DNA from: Sipunculus nudus | Lineage: Eukaryota > Annelida > Sipuncula > Golfingiida > Sipunculidae | DNA length: 64,000 nt | Assembly (NCBI GenBank): GCA_026874595.1 | Contig: CM049310.1 | Span: forward strand, 44,485,058 to 44,549,057 | Direction of reading: 5' to 3' | In this document: piece by piece, positions 12,272 through 23,368 of the stretch | Layout of the letters: each line of letters starts with the position of its first letter | Numbering within the stretch: the stretch's first letter is position 1 | The notes under the pieces: model-generated | The model's database searches: none | What the model was told of the DNA's origin: nothing | Seen by the model: the letters and a program-made list of their open reading frames with translations, nothing else | Translations under genes and position numbers: made by a program

Positions 12272-12460
12272 TTATAAAGCTGACCTTGACACCTCAGGAT
12301 CATCTTCAGACTTGTCTTCAGGGAGGATAATCAGACAGTGGATCCTGTCTTCCTCAAGTGTTGCCAGAGCTCCCTCTGTGAGGTCTAGGTAATCCTCAAA
12401 GTCTTCTTCTTTGAAGATTTCAATGATGAAGAGCTCCTTAAACCTGAATGTTGCTTTCAC
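12272..12460 (-). CDS. Possible acidic exon, unrecognised
   Basis: A short minus-strand frame of about 60 codons is rich in Asp and Glu, with a leading basic/aromatic segment (KATFRFKELFIIEIF). Such a composition is unusual for chance AT-rich DNA. No splice site is clear enough to set its limits. Confidence 0.25.
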   Translation of the reverse strand: MKATFRFKELFIIEIFKEEDFEDYLDLTEGALATLEEDRIHCLIILPEDKSEDDPEVSRSAL

Positions 12461-13306
12461 TTGTTCTCTGATTGAACTGTTTACTAAGCAGTGATCATTC
12501 TTTGCTCAGCCCAAACCTGCAGTGAAACCTCATCCTGTCAAATAAGGAGTTGAGGGCAGAAATAATAAGGAACATTGCTTGATATTTTGTATCTTCATCT
12601 CATTATCTTGAATATTTATACACAACTTGCTATGTGAAGTAAGGTATATGTGTTTATATGTATATATATATAATCTTTCATTAATTCTTTATATATCTAC
12701 TATCCAACCCAAATGGATTCTTCCCAATGTTCATATTGAATTAAGTTAAGTATGTAATACTCCATGTTTCTGATGGGTCCAGAAATGAAGTTCCTAAAGC
12801 CTACGTATTGACCATTATGCCATGTGGGTATAAATAATGAATTTGTCTAGTAAATAAGAGTGAAAATGAGCACAGTAATCAACTGTCTTCTGTAAAGTGC
12901 AACAGAGATGAGGGAATTTCATTTCAGAATTTCATCAATGAAAAATATATATTCTATGCAGCCAAGTCCCCTCCTACACCTAGGATTATACAAAGCTGTG
13001 TGGTATATTTCACACCCCTATATTTGACAGATATAGCAGAATACATGAATTCTTCATGTACAGTGAGTGTTCTCAGACTGAGGGCAATATCTGGTGGAAG
13101 AGAGCTACTGGTAAAAGCAACAAGTTTGGTGCACTAAGACTCAACAGATTTATTGTCAAACAAATCACTGAACACTGTCAGTAAACTTTGTAGCATTTGG
13201 TGTCTAGAAGCAAGTGTTTTACACATATTTTTCCTATTCTTTGTGGTTTTATAGAGTTCCTTGAAGTAGTTGTGTTTTCCCTCAAAACGAAGTGTCAGAC
13301 ATGTAC
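12461..13306. other. No gene recognised
   Basis: AT-rich spacer with a TA-rich tract near 12655-12675. No open frame of note on either strand. Confidence 0.4.
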
Positions 13307-14054
13307 TTATTGCCCATGCAGTTTAATTTGCTCTGGGTAGTGGACCATAAAATGTGTTTTGGGTTTGACATGCTGCTCTGGAAATTCTTGCAAATATGAT
13401 TCTAAGAAGTCAGAAATTGCATCTCTTAAGACTTCAGTATCAGGTTTGTGAATGCTTGTAGCTGTCGAGTAAAATAAAACATTAAGGAGATTCAAGAGAA
13501 ACTGGTATTTTGAATCGTTTGGTAGAATTTTAGGACCAACAAATAATGGAAACAGCTGTAACAAGCACCACATCTGGAAAGCCTCAGTATGGAAAGAACA
13601 CAGAATAATCTGCACCTGCTGATTGTGCCCAGCTTCTCTCCTCATTTCTGCATTGTGACTGTCAAACAGTCTGGGCTCCCTCTTTAGTTGTTGAACAAAA
13701 CCAACAAAATATGTTGCTGTTGAAAGTTTCAAGAAACCTGCCCAATGCATAACTGCCAAGATTGTGAGCAACAACAGGTCCCTTAATTTCATCTTACATA
13801 TATGTAGTAGCAACTGTTATATACCTTTATCTTCAAGATATTTCAAGTCATGTAACAAAGATTGAAGAATATGGGAAAAAAACAATCCTTTTGACGTGTA
13901 ATGATCTGCATAGCAATACTAGTTGTACAGAATTCAACTGAGACCAATAAACTGGTGGAACATTCCAAAGCAACAAGTAAAAGGCACAATTTTTTTGTTT
14001 CGTTACTTTTGTACCAAGAGGGTTTACCACGGTAAATTCATCAAAATACAACAT
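13307..14054 (-). pseudogene. Transposon-associated protein relic (uncharacterised family)
   Basis: Two minus-strand frames, 13848-14054 and 13307-13813, match successive parts of a large uncharacterised protein family of fish and invertebrates that behaves like a transposon. The first carries YFDEFTVVNPLGTK, then FYLLLWNVPPVYWSQLNSVQL. The second carries EAFQMWCLLQLFPLFVG and, near its end, VKPKTHFMVHYPEQI. The order on the strand is correct for that family. The region normally lying between the two parts is missing, the frames differ, and stops follow each piece, so the copy is broken. Immediately upstream the exon containing the VNPLG motif is amplified in tandem (13990-15166). A helical frame at 15221-15412 may be a more N-terminal remnant. 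The biochemical function of the family is not known to me. Confidence 0.6.
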
Positions 14055-15166
14055 TATCTATAAAGTGTTTTGCTGAGAGCAGAAGAAGGGATGAAACTGT
14101 CCTTTAGACCCATCACATATATCTCTGAGAGTACCATCAGCTGTCACATGACCCTTCAATACTTCAGAAAAAAGACAGCTGTTGCAGCAGTACTTTTGTA
14201 CCAAGAGGGTTGACCACAGTAAATTCATCAAAATACAACATTATCTGTAAAGTGTTTTGCTGAGAGCAGAAGAAGAGATGAAACTGTCCTTTAGACCCAT
14301 CACATATATCTCTGAGAGTACAATCAGCTGTCACATGACCCTTCAATACTTTAGAAAAAAAGACGACTGTTTCAGCAGTACATGTAAAAGGCACAATTTT
14401 TTTGTTTCTTTACTTTTGTACCAAAGGGGTTGACCGCAGTAAATTCATCAAAATACAACATTATCTATTAAGTGTTTTGCTGAGAGCAGAAGAAGGGATG
14501 AAACTGTCCTTTAGACCCATCACATATATCACTGAGAGTACCATCAGCTGTCACATGACCCTTCAATACCTTAGAAAAAAGACGGCTGTTTCAGCAGTAC
14601 TTTTGTACCAAGAGGGTTGACCACAGTATATTCATCAAAATACAACATTATCTATAAAGTGTTTTGCTGAGAGCAGAAGAAGGGATGAAACTGTCCTTTA
14701 GACCCATCACATATATCTCTGAGAGTTACCATCAGCTGTCACATGACCCTTCAATACTTCAGAAAAAAGACAGCTGTTGCAGCAGTACTTTTGTACCAAG
14801 AGGGTTGACCACAGTAAATTCATCAAAATACAACATTATCTGTAAAGTGTTTTGCTGAGAGCGGAAGAAGGGATGAAACTGTCCTTTAGACCCATCACAT
14901 ATATCTATGAGAGTACCATCAGCTGTCACATGACCCTTCAACACTTTAGAAAAAAGACGACTGTTTCAGCAGTACTTTTGTACCAAGAGGGTTGACCACA
15001 GTAAATTCATCAAAATACACCATTATCTGTAAAGTGTTTTGCTGAGAGCAGAAGAAGGGATGAAACTGTCCTCTAGACCCATCACATATATCTCTGAGAG
15101 TACCATCAGCTGTCACAAAACCCTTCAATATTTCAGAAAAAAAGACTGCTGTTTCAGCAGTCTTTC
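13990..15166 (-). repeat. Tandem array of about six 187-bp exon-derived units
   Basis: The marker GTACCAAGAGGGTT recurs at 14011, 14198, 14418, 14605, 14793 and 14980. Spacing is 187-188 bp except for one 220-bp interval, which carries about 33 extra bases near 14385-14412 copied from the 13980-14005 flank. Each unit encodes on the minus strand a peptide that includes CDGSKGQFHPFF, SQQNTLQIMLYFDEF and TVVNPLGTKV, the same segment as at 14054 in the adjacent relic. Each unit then meets a stop after LSFF. Because 187 is not a multiple of three the units do not join into one long frame. Copies differ by scattered substitutions. Confidence 0.85.
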
Positions 15167-15220
15167 AGGAGCCCTTCAAGAGTTCCTAATATAGGAACAT
15201 ACTGACATGTATATCTATTG

Positions 15221-15412
15221 CTATGTATCTGGTTCCATAAAATTTCTTGAGGTTCCACATGAACAATGGCCCACCTTCTTTGCAGAATTTATAGTTAATG
15301 GTAAGCAGGCAGCCTCTGCAATGCAGTGTCCATTAAACAAATCGGACAGGCCATGAATGTTTTCTATATCAGTACCATTCTGTCTCACAATATCCTTCAT
15401 TTCTTTATACAA
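15221..15412 (-). CDS. Possible upstream fragment of the transposon-associated protein
   Basis: A 63-codon minus-strand frame directly upstream of the 187-bp array. It contains MKDIVRQNG and CIAEAACLPLTINSAKK. It could be the exon before the amplified one, from strand and position only. No motif is recognised. Confidence 0.25.
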   Translation of the reverse strand: MYKEMKDIVRQNGTDIENIHGLSDLFNGHCIAEAACLPLTINSAKKVGHCSCGTSRNFMEPDT

Positions 15413-15553
15413 ATTACTTAGCTGTTACACTAGCTTATCAGCCAGTAGCTGTTTAAACTCAGTGATAACAGATGCTCTGTTCTCTCAATCATGGCAACTG
15501 ATTTGGTCCAATCCACTTCCTTCATCAGATCTAGGTGATGCTGGGTTTCATCA

Positions 15554-17103
15554 TTTTTAGCTAAGCTGACTGTAAGTCATCTGAGCTATAGCGATCACTC
15601 TTTGTCCGTCGACTATCCGGCCATCTGTCCGTTAACAAGGCACAAATCGTAACCGCTGGACCTGGAATCTTCTTACTTTACATCCAGAGAGGTCCATGAA
15701 AAATCTCCTTGGAAACCTGGAATTAGGTCTCTATTACCCATATCCTTCGAGCTATGGGGCCCCAAAGTAACCCCCAGAATAGTGAAAAATTTCATACAAA
15801 AACTTCAATATCTGATTAACTACATCACTGATAGTCATGATTTTTGGCATACATATTGATCATGATATGATTCATCAGTTTCTACAGACTGGTGACGCCA
15901 CCTGTATTTTTTTATTTTTGACGAATTGTTTTCTCTATTTTTGAGACCTTTAAGGATGTAGTTATCTGTCAACAGGGTTCAAATTGGACATAGAATCTTC
16001 ATTCTTGACACCCAGGAAGACCTATGAAAAGTCTCCATGGAAACCTGAAATTAGGTCTCTGTTACCAATATCGTTTGATCTATGGCACTCCAAAGGACAG
16101 CTCAGAATAATGGAAAATTTGATACAAAAGCTAAAGTATCTGAACAACTAATGCGGAGATCACCATAATTGTTTGTATAGATATTGATCATGAGATGTTT
16201 CATCAGTTTCTGCAGCCTGGTGGCACCACATGTATTTGTTCGGGCTATTTTTCTAATTTTTTTCTCAATTTTGAGACCTTTAAAGATATGAACATCTGTT
16301 AACATGGCACAAATCATAACAACTGGACCTAGAATCTTCATTCTTTACACACAGGGAGACCCATAAAATCCATGGAAACCTGAAATAAGGTATCTGATAC
16401 CCATATCCATTAAGCTGTATGGCTCCAAAATACCCCCCAGAATAATGAAAAATTTGATACAAAAACTCCAGTATCTCAATAACTAAAACACTGATGCTCA
16501 TGATTTTTGGCATACATATTGATCATGACATGTTCCATCAGTTTCAGCAGACTTGGTGCGCCATCTCTATTTTTTTCAATTTTTTACGAATTATTTTCTC
16601 TATTTTTGAAACCTTTAAAGATGTGGTTATCTGTCAACAGGGTACAAATTGTAACAACTCGACCTAGAATCTTCATTCTTGTCATGCAAGGAGGCCCTTG
16701 AAAAGTGTCAGTGAAAACCTGAAATTAGGTCTCTGTTACCCATATCCTTCAAGCTATAGGACTCCAAAGTATCCCTCAGAATAATGGAAAATTTGATACA
16801 AAAGCTGAAGTATCTGAACAACTTATCCAGAGACCACCATGCTTCTTTGCAGGGATATTGACCATTAAGTGTTTTTATTAGTTTCTGCAGACTGGTGGAG
16901 CCACCTGTATTTTTTTTTAAAGTTTACGCACTTTTTCTCTATTTTTGAGATATATTAATACAGACACAATCTCAGTTTGTTGGTTAATCTGTTTGATGCT
17001 TCAGTTGAATGGTTATATACTACCATTCAGATGATAAAATTCCCTTTTGCAAATCTCTTCCCAGTCAGCTGAGCGTCATGACCCATGGGTCACTTGTTTG
17101 TAC
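15554..17103 (+). mobile_element. Helentron-like element with internal tandem repeats
   Basis: The left end is TTTTTAGCTAAGCTGACTG followed by AAGTCATCTGAGCTATAG, a stem-loop with a 13-bp stem and GTA loop. The right end at 17065-17103 is CAGTCAGCTGAGCGTCATGA followed by the palindrome GACCCATGGGTC and ACTTGTT. The right subterminal CAGTCAGCTGAGC is an inverted copy of the left-end sequence, positioned inside a terminal palindrome. That asymmetric arrangement is described for Helentrons. There is no coding capacity. The core is four copies of a roughly 335-bp unit (separate entry). Confidence 0.6.
15625..16960 (+). repeat. Four tandem units of about 335 bp
   Basis: Units begin near 15627, 15966, 16292 and 16629, each with a CTGTNAACANGG-like start. 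They then share CTAGAATCTTCATTCTT, ATGGAAACCTGAAATTAGG, GATACAAAA and CATATTGATCATGA blocks. The array fills the 15554-17103 element. Confidence 0.8.
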
Positions 17104-17550
17104 AACCATCAGCATCACTATCAACAAAACTGTTAGGGAGATGAAAATCAACATCATTCTCCCTCCTATCAGTATGCCAAAGTGGGACAAATGTTTTTCA
17201 TGGAAATCCTGTTTTTATCTGTTGTGTCTGAGAAGGATTCTAACAGAAGAATAGGATCTAAAAGGATCTGTAACTTGGTAAGTAACTCTGAAATGATGCT
17301 ATGTTGAGTGAACATATTTTTAAGGCTGGATTAACAAGGGATATTTTCTTTCACAGAAATCACAATGCAGACATGTATGCATTTTTAAAAGTAGTAAATG
17401 ACTGCACTGTTCTAGAATACTGTCTGCTATATACTATTTGTTATACTACCTTCTAAGCCCTGTTGGGGTATCATGAACAGGAAAAACATACATGTCAGTG
17501 ACCAAGCGTAAACAGATGGGTTTTTTTTAACTTAACATTTTGATTTAGCA
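17104..17550. other. No gene recognised
   Basis: AT-rich spacer between two interspersed-repeat copies. A short plus-strand frame ends near 17254. No motif. Confidence 0.35.
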
Positions 17551-18214
17551 TTTTTAGCTCAACTGACTATAAGTCATCTGAGCTATAGTCATGGTCCATT
17601 GTCCGGGAATATCTCTTGCACTGATGTTATACTGAATGGTAGACACAGGAATTTATACCAGCCAAGTGGTGTATTGAAGGATGTCAGATTGGCACTATCC
17701 TCTGTCAGTTTAATGTGCCAATATCCTGCTGAACAGTCCAGAGTTTAGAATTTACTGGCCCCTGCCAGTTTGGATTGTATGTCTCCAAAAGTTGGTACTT
17801 GGGAACTTTCCTTTTTATATATTTGTTTAAGTCTTTTCGGTCAAGACATACCCGGAAAGAGCTGAGTTTTTCTTTCTTTTCAGTCACAATCGCGTTTACC
17901 CAGTCTGTAGGATGTTCTACTTTTATTATTATGTTGAATTTTCCATCTTGTCCAGACATTCTTTCAAGCAAGGTTGCATTGTTTCTGGTATTCTATGTGC
18001 TCGGTGCACTACTAGTTTTGCATCAGGTTGTTGCTGTGTATCATAGTTCCCTTGCAGCTAGTTCTCCTATTCCATCAAATACTTCAGTGTATTTCTCCAG
18101 TATCTCATTTGTTAGTGTCCACAGATTCTACTCTTTTCAACTAGGTTCATTTGAATTTATATTTTACCTTCAAGGTCGACCTTAGTCAAGCGAGTGACCC
18201 ATGGGTCCTTTGTT
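17551..18214 (+). mobile_element. Helentron-like element enclosing a gypsy RT fragment
   Basis: The left end is TTTTTAGCTCAACTGACTA followed by AAGTCATCTGAGCTATAG, and the right end is GTGACCCATGGGTCCTTTGTT, both of the same family as 15554 and 23369. The right subterminal inverted copy is degenerate (TAGTCAAGCGAG). Most of the 663 bp between the ends is a Ty3/gypsy pol fragment in the opposite orientation. Confidence 0.5.
17630..18140 (-). pseudogene. Ty3/gypsy RT N-terminal fragment
   Basis: The minus strand reads a pol linker EKYTEVFDGIGEL near 18060-18100, then HPTDWVNAIVTEKK near 17880-17920, then FRVCLDRKDLNKYIKR near 17825-17870. These are the hallmark segments before and within the fingers of gypsy reverse transcriptase. 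Stops and a frame change lie between the linker and the RT start. Palm and thumb are absent, so it cannot act. Confidence 0.8.
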
Positions 18215-18262
18215 TCTTATGTTTTGTTCCACAGTTTGGACACTGAAAGACAGTGTCTTTTT

Positions 18263-18715
18263 AGCAAACCTGTGAGCTTATGTGATGGTGTTGTAGTAGA
18301 TCGTATCTTACTCTACTATAACACTTACTCCTGAGAATGTGGGGTAAGTATCCTCAGCGTGGGAAGGAGTAATTGTGAGTCATTCCGTGGGTACGATTCA
18401 ATCAAGCCATGCGGTCTTCTTCTTCCGAGGGGTCAAGGTCGAGGGCGTCTCCACCAAAACCCGGAGGTAGCTCTCGATCATCCCGGAGACTGCTATCTAC
18501 TGAGGCAGTCAACCAAAATCTACCACAGTGTGGCGTCTTCGCATGCAGTCGTTCTTCGTCCGTAAGTTTACCCATACTACCTGAAAAACTGCAGGAGCTA
18601 GCATCATCAGATTTTATGCAAAAAATCAGTCATCTATAAAACTTGGGTTTTGCTTATTTTTTGCTATCTGCTTATAAGTGGTTTTAAAGGGAAAAAGATA
18701 AAAAAAAAAATTTTT
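18263..18715 (+). repeat. Interspersed repeat related to 10885-11620
   Basis: Left block CTGTGAGCTTATGTGATGGTG, then CAGGAGCTAGCATCATCAG with TTTTATGCAAAAAATCAGTC near 18590-18635, then ATCTGCTTATAAG and an A-rich tail. A GC-richer segment at about 18300-18575 that is absent from the 10885 copy separates the first two blocks. Confidence 0.6.
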
Positions 18716-18758
18716 AAATAATTTTCTCCAAAACTGTCCAGCCAAATTGTTCAATATT

Positions 18759-19590
18759 TCAAAGAAATAATCTCTGAAACAATCTCTCTCTCAAGTTTTT
18801 TTGAATGGTTCCAGTTAACTGGCAAATTTTTGAGCGAAGAAACAGGAAGCTGAACTTTGTCATTTGGTTAAAAAAGGATACTAAAATAACAATATCAGAA
18901 AAGGGTGAGGCTTTCATCACCAGATCAATGTACATCAACTCATTGGTGGATTGTCGCACAGTACAGGTGTGGCCATCCCCAGTGGTATGGAACAATCTGG
19001 GGTTCATGCCTAACTGCTCATATACCACTCGACTGAGGACTAGTTTGTCAGTCTCCTTGGCTTCGATGAATAAGAGCATCTCTTCCAGTGACATATTCTG
19101 ATTCTGATCCCCAAGAGATCCAACTGGATCTCCTGGTCAGCCAAGCCTCAGACAAGCACATCACGCAATATGGCCCTGGTGAAGTCCACATCAGCTTTAC
19201 AGCCGTCTGCAAAACACTGTGTTACATACTTGCAAGTGCCAGCCTGGCCTCTTATTTGAGTGCGAAATGACTTGATGGGTTCATAATGGTATTGTTACAT
19301 ATTGTGTAGGGTGACGTTGGTTACCATGATGTTTTCTCAGTGCACCACAAGTGCCTCCATTGCTGTGAGCACCTTCCTCTCTGGCTGTGAGGGTGCCCAC
19401 TGGTCTTTCGGCAGCATTCGAGTAGTTGTGACAATACATCCGGGCCTAGCTACCTTTATTCCTTTGCAGTTTTCCTTCCATTATGTCATGAAGTATGCCC
19501 ACTCTTCAGCAAGACAGCACTGTCCTCGTTTTCAGTGGTCTCATAGGCACAACCATTTTGAAGCAGGGCATCCGGCAGTCCTTTAGCTGG
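18759..19590 (-). pseudogene. Retroelement gag-like relic
   Basis: The minus strand reads, with frame changes, a segment near 19200-19270 (EPIKSFRTQIRGQAGTCKYV), then near 19110-19190 (VDFTRAILRDVLV, a stop, GLADQEIQLDLLG), then near 19050-19094 (MSLEEMLLFIEAKE). This order matches a gag-like protein common in coral and mollusc retroelements, in which an IRGQA motif precedes a GLxDxxI helix and a LExxLxFxEAKE helix. Remnants of the more N-terminal part extend to about 19590. No zinc knuckle or pol follows. Stops and shifts make it non-functional. Confidence 0.6.
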
Positions 19591-20505
19591 ACCTAGAAGT
19601 GTACATCCAGGGAGGTATAGATATGGGTATAGATATGGATATGGGTAATAAGAGGAACACGTCTCGAGGATGTCGACTTTGGCTATGAGACAACCCCTAC
19701 TTATGGCTTGAATCCTGTAATTCCTCTCATCATAGCAAGTCAAAAGTTGTCTAAAATTTATTTATCCAAATTGGGGTGGGCAGAGGAGGAGATCTCACTT
19801 GTGTGCGAAGGTTTTTTTGAGGGGATGTTGTGGCTTTGATTGGAATAAAAATATTTGCGGAAAAGGTGAGTGGATGGTTCCCCTGGATGAACATCCGAAA
19901 CACTCATGTTTGTATCTGCAGGTTACTGGCAGTGCCCATCTCTAAGGAAACCCATGCAAAATCCTTTGGGTACATGCTTAGGGGAGTTGTTGCTTTTGGT
20001 CGCTGTTTGGCCTGCCTGGGAGGCACAAAAAAAATTGTGATGTATCAAGGGTACTCTTACTTTTGGCTTCAGCCATGAGCCCCTCTAACGGTGACCAAAA
20101 TGGGAAGGAGGGATTGTTTGCCCAGTGGCTTCTTTAAGAGTTATCGTAAAACTTCCATGCTCCTGACCCTTTGTAAGTGAAGTTTAGGGTGCAAACATAA
20201 TGTTGATAGCAGAAAAGGCCTAGGGCTTCATGTGAAACGGCCGATGCTTGTATGAATGCGTACCTGGTGAAGCGGCAACCCAACCTGTAAGTGAATGTGT
20301 CAGTTTGATTTTTTCTCCAGGTTTGAACTTTGGTAGACCTGGATGACTGGGAGAATGACAGGTTGTAATCTCTTTCATAGTCATCAAACATGTTAGTTTC
20401 AATGGACAGCAGTTTTCCTTAATCAAACAGCTTTCTGCTAAGGATATCATCTCTGTCCCATTTGCTTCATCCTGCTGTTATAGTACTATTATATCGTGGA
20501 GGTAC
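19591..20505. other. No gene recognised
   Basis: Contains a short GATATGGGTATA-type repeat at about 19615-19650. Minus-strand frames at 20134-20450 show no motif. Confidence 0.3.
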
Positions 20506-20526
20506 GGGGGGGGGGGGGGGGGGGGG
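20506..20526. repeat. Poly-G tract
   Basis: Twenty-one consecutive G on the plus strand. Confidence 0.95.
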
Positions 20527-20665
20527 CACCATGGAACTCCCCTAAAAGTGTTTGCAGGGTAGAGGGTAGTTTGAGCTGTGTGCATTCCAAAAAGGATGTT
20601 GTGAGACGTCAGAAGAGCAAAAGCATGATGGGGCATCAGACTGAAGGTTAGCAGGCTGGGGTTGT

Positions 20666-20965
20666 TCACTGGATGGGATATGATGTGTGCCCCTCCTGTC
20701 CTGTTTGTTCAAGAGCATCTGAGACAGCTCTCATCAGAGAGGTTGAAACATGTTCATTGTCAGATGCCTTAGTTTCTTGCCTCTTTCTGGTCCGTTTTGG
20801 TGCGGGTGGGAAGGTGGTAGCAGTTTGTTTATTCAAGGTTGAAGAAGTAGCAGTTTGTGATTCTGATGTATCAGAGACATCCACCAGGACATAGTCAGTG
20901 TGAGCTCTTGGGCATCTGCGTGAGTGTGTAACATTTTGAGCCTTCGTCTCTGCATCTGCATACAT
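20666..20965 (-). CDS. Possible exon, Ser/Thr-rich, unrecognised
   Basis: A 99-codon minus-strand frame with low-complexity SESQTATSSTLNKQTATT, a basic KRTRKRQE patch that could serve as a nuclear localisation signal, and an acidic/Ser tail. It reads like a disordered segment of a nuclear protein. No family is recognised and the antisense strand is also open, which weakens the call. Confidence 0.25.
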   Translation of the reverse strand: MYADAETKAQNVTHSRRCPRAHTDYVLVDVSDTSESQTATSSTLNKQTATTFPPAPKRTRKRQETKASDNEHVSTSLMRAVSDALEQTGQEGHTSYPIQ

Positions 20966-21038
20966 AAAAAGAAATTTATTCTGTAGTAGTCTAATATATA
21001 TTCCATATTTGTATATAATATATATATTTTCTATAATA

Positions 21039-21039
<1 letters not shown>

Positions 21040-21088
<49 letters not shown>
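21040..21088. repeat. (AT)n microsatellite
   Basis: About 24 TA dinucleotides in a row. Confidence 0.95.
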
Positions 21089-21091
<3 letters not shown>

Positions 21092-21868
21092 ACGCCAGGC
21101 TTATCAATATGCACAGTAGTTGCCGGATGGCGGAGTTCTTTTCAGAAGAACATATAATGCAAGGCGGACAACACAACTCAATTCTTTTATTCCTTCAGTG
21201 TATATATACAGTCCAAAACGATTGTAATCTTGACTAGCCCAGTAATAAAAATAAAAAGTCTGCCAAAGCTGCCAATGGATTAAGTAGTCGCATAAAAATA
21301 TGAAGCACATATATCATGAAATATGCGATCAAACAAACCAAATATGTGTACTACACAATATATTTGAGTCACAAGCTATGTAGCAACAATATGTGATGTT
21401 TCGTTTATTATTTGTCTTCTACAAGTGTCTGCAAAGATTTGTGCGCTCAGAAAAAGGCAAATTCATTATCAAGTCAAAAAACTTTTTATGTAACTGTAAA
21501 AGACATACCTTTCCACACCATGCACTGGAGTTAGTCAATGAGTTCCTGCATTGTGGTTTGTCCAGGTTTTTCAAGATGGTACCACCATGTGTAAGAAAGG
21601 CCCAGGGTCCATCTGTTGGCGGGGGCAGTTATCCACAAGTGGACAAATGGTGTTGAATGTTCTCTGAAATGGAAAATGACACTTGAGTGTACCTGAGAAT
21701 CCTTAATTTTATATGAAGTTGTTGCCTCTTAACTGTAGTTGTTTTATTAGTAGTTAACCAAAGTTGGGAGGACCTGTTCCAGAGCTCTAGAGACCCTGTT
21801 ATATACTAATAAAGAGGAAAACTGAAGATCAAAATTTAATCTGGTCACAACATTTTTTCGGTTTTATA
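21089..21868. other. No gene; possible LTR-derived DNA
   Basis: Begins TGTTACGCCAGG directly after the AT tract and has an LTR-like appearance. No partner repeat, target duplication or coding region is visible, so it is left unassigned. Confidence 0.3.
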
Positions 21869-21872
21869 ATAC

Positions 21873-22791
21873 TGTTACAACGGGGAATTAGGGGAGTTCT
21901 TCCCTGGCCATAACACAGTCACATGGCGCGTCAGGTGAATAACTGAGACAGTCCAAGTTGGATATTGTGCTGTTTTATTTCCAGTTGTCTTGGTTTACAT
22001 GTTGATGATGGCGTGGGTCTGTCTGCCAGTTCCCCAGCCCAACACAGGTTTTGTATCAGTATTACTACGTCACAAACCTTTACATCATCTTACACTTTTT
22101 CTATTGGATATTGGATGTGTGTCATTATGACATACCTGAATGTTTAGATAACCATATATGGCTTCGGCTTTCGCCTACGCACAAACTTTTTCCTTGTTTT
22201 ACCTAAAACTCATGTAATATAATTATATTCTTTCACTAATATATTCAGGGTATATATTTGTTTCCTAATCGATTCTATGTGACCCAGCTACTTACTGACT
22301 CACTTTTGGTACTGTTTTCCTGTCCTAAATTACTGCCTTATGCGTAGGTCGGTATTCACCGTACCTTTGACTTTTATATCATTTTACACTGTCATCCAGA
22401 TCTAAACCTGGCTTCTGCTGATGCCTATAATAACAGAATCTATTTTGACTTACTTGATTAAGTTTACGTTCACATGGCTATAACAATTATACCAGTCTAT
22501 AGTATTCACTGGTTGTCTGCATTCAGAATTTATGTCCATTAAAATACTCATTTATCAGCTTCTTTTCTAAACCTATATGCTAACCGACATATGGAGATCA
22601 GAATCCAAACACCTCTCTTACAATGGTAGACAATGCGTTGGTACACCAATTTAGGCTATTATTATTTCTCCCTGTCGCTCTATCTGTCTTTCCATCTGCT
22701 GAACTGGTAACTGATCTTATGTGTACCAAAATATTGTGTTAAAATCAGTAATTATTTATAATAGATATTAACACCTCTTTACCACATAACA
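21873..22791 (-). repeat. 3-prime LTR of the gag-only element
   Basis: Starts TGTTACAACG and ends CATAACA. Nearly identical to 26788-27716, with a few substitutions and small indels. Confidence 0.9.
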
Positions 22792-23262
22792 TATCCCTGG
22801 GGCTCAAAATTTGAACTCCAGGTCAAATACACAGGAAGATGAACAACACACTGGGGACAATTTAAATAAAGCCAAAGAATCATATTAGAAAAACGGAATG
22901 AGCCATTATTAATTAAGAGTACAGAAAGGGTATGAAAGCAGTGGGTATATATATAGAGTTCATGGGAGAGATCTGCCCATTTGCCTGTTTAAAAAAAAAT
23001 ATGGCAAGTCTTGAATGATGTTAGGCTGTGATCTGGTAACTGGGTTGAAGTTCCAATGCAGTTGTATGGAGCCCGAACCTTGCAGGAAGCGGTTGCTGCT
23101 ATCGAACAGATAGTATGTGATCGGTGGGGGTGCTCAGAAGTAGAAAATAGAGGGACATTTGATATCTGGGTCTCTAAGGACCTGGTTAAGAGGACGGTTA
23201 TGTCTACTGATTGATGGAGCATTTTGTTTTAAAGCGCTACGCCTACGATCAGGCGTTATATC

Positions 23263-23368
23263 CTATTTAAACATTACTCTATCAAACCGTACAGTTTTAG
23301 GAGTAGTTTTAGCTTTGCAACATACACTGGCCAAATGGCCTACTTCACCACAAAAATAACAGCTAACA
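23263..23368 (-). pseudogene. gag C-terminal zinc knuckle, separated from the rest of gag
   Basis: The minus strand at 23320-23361 encodes CYFCGEVGHLASVC, a perfect C-x2-C-x4-H-x4-C retroviral-type knuckle that binds nucleic acid in gag proteins. A short basic tail ends at a stop near 23263. It is the continuation of the gag at 25858-26731, cut off by the intervening repeat. Between here and the left LTR (22792-23262) no pol sequence is visible. Confidence 0.8.

Noticed and set aside
15554-17103. Classical TIR DNA transposon
   Set aside because: The inverted copy of the left end is not at the right terminus but inside a terminal palindrome, and no target duplication is evident.
20506-20526. 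G-quadruplex regulatory element
   Set aside because: A simple poly-G run with no gene nearby; expansion of a homopolymer explains it.
21089-21868. Possible solo LTR beginning TGTTACGCCAGG
   Set aside because: No second copy, no identifiable right end and no target duplication in the window.
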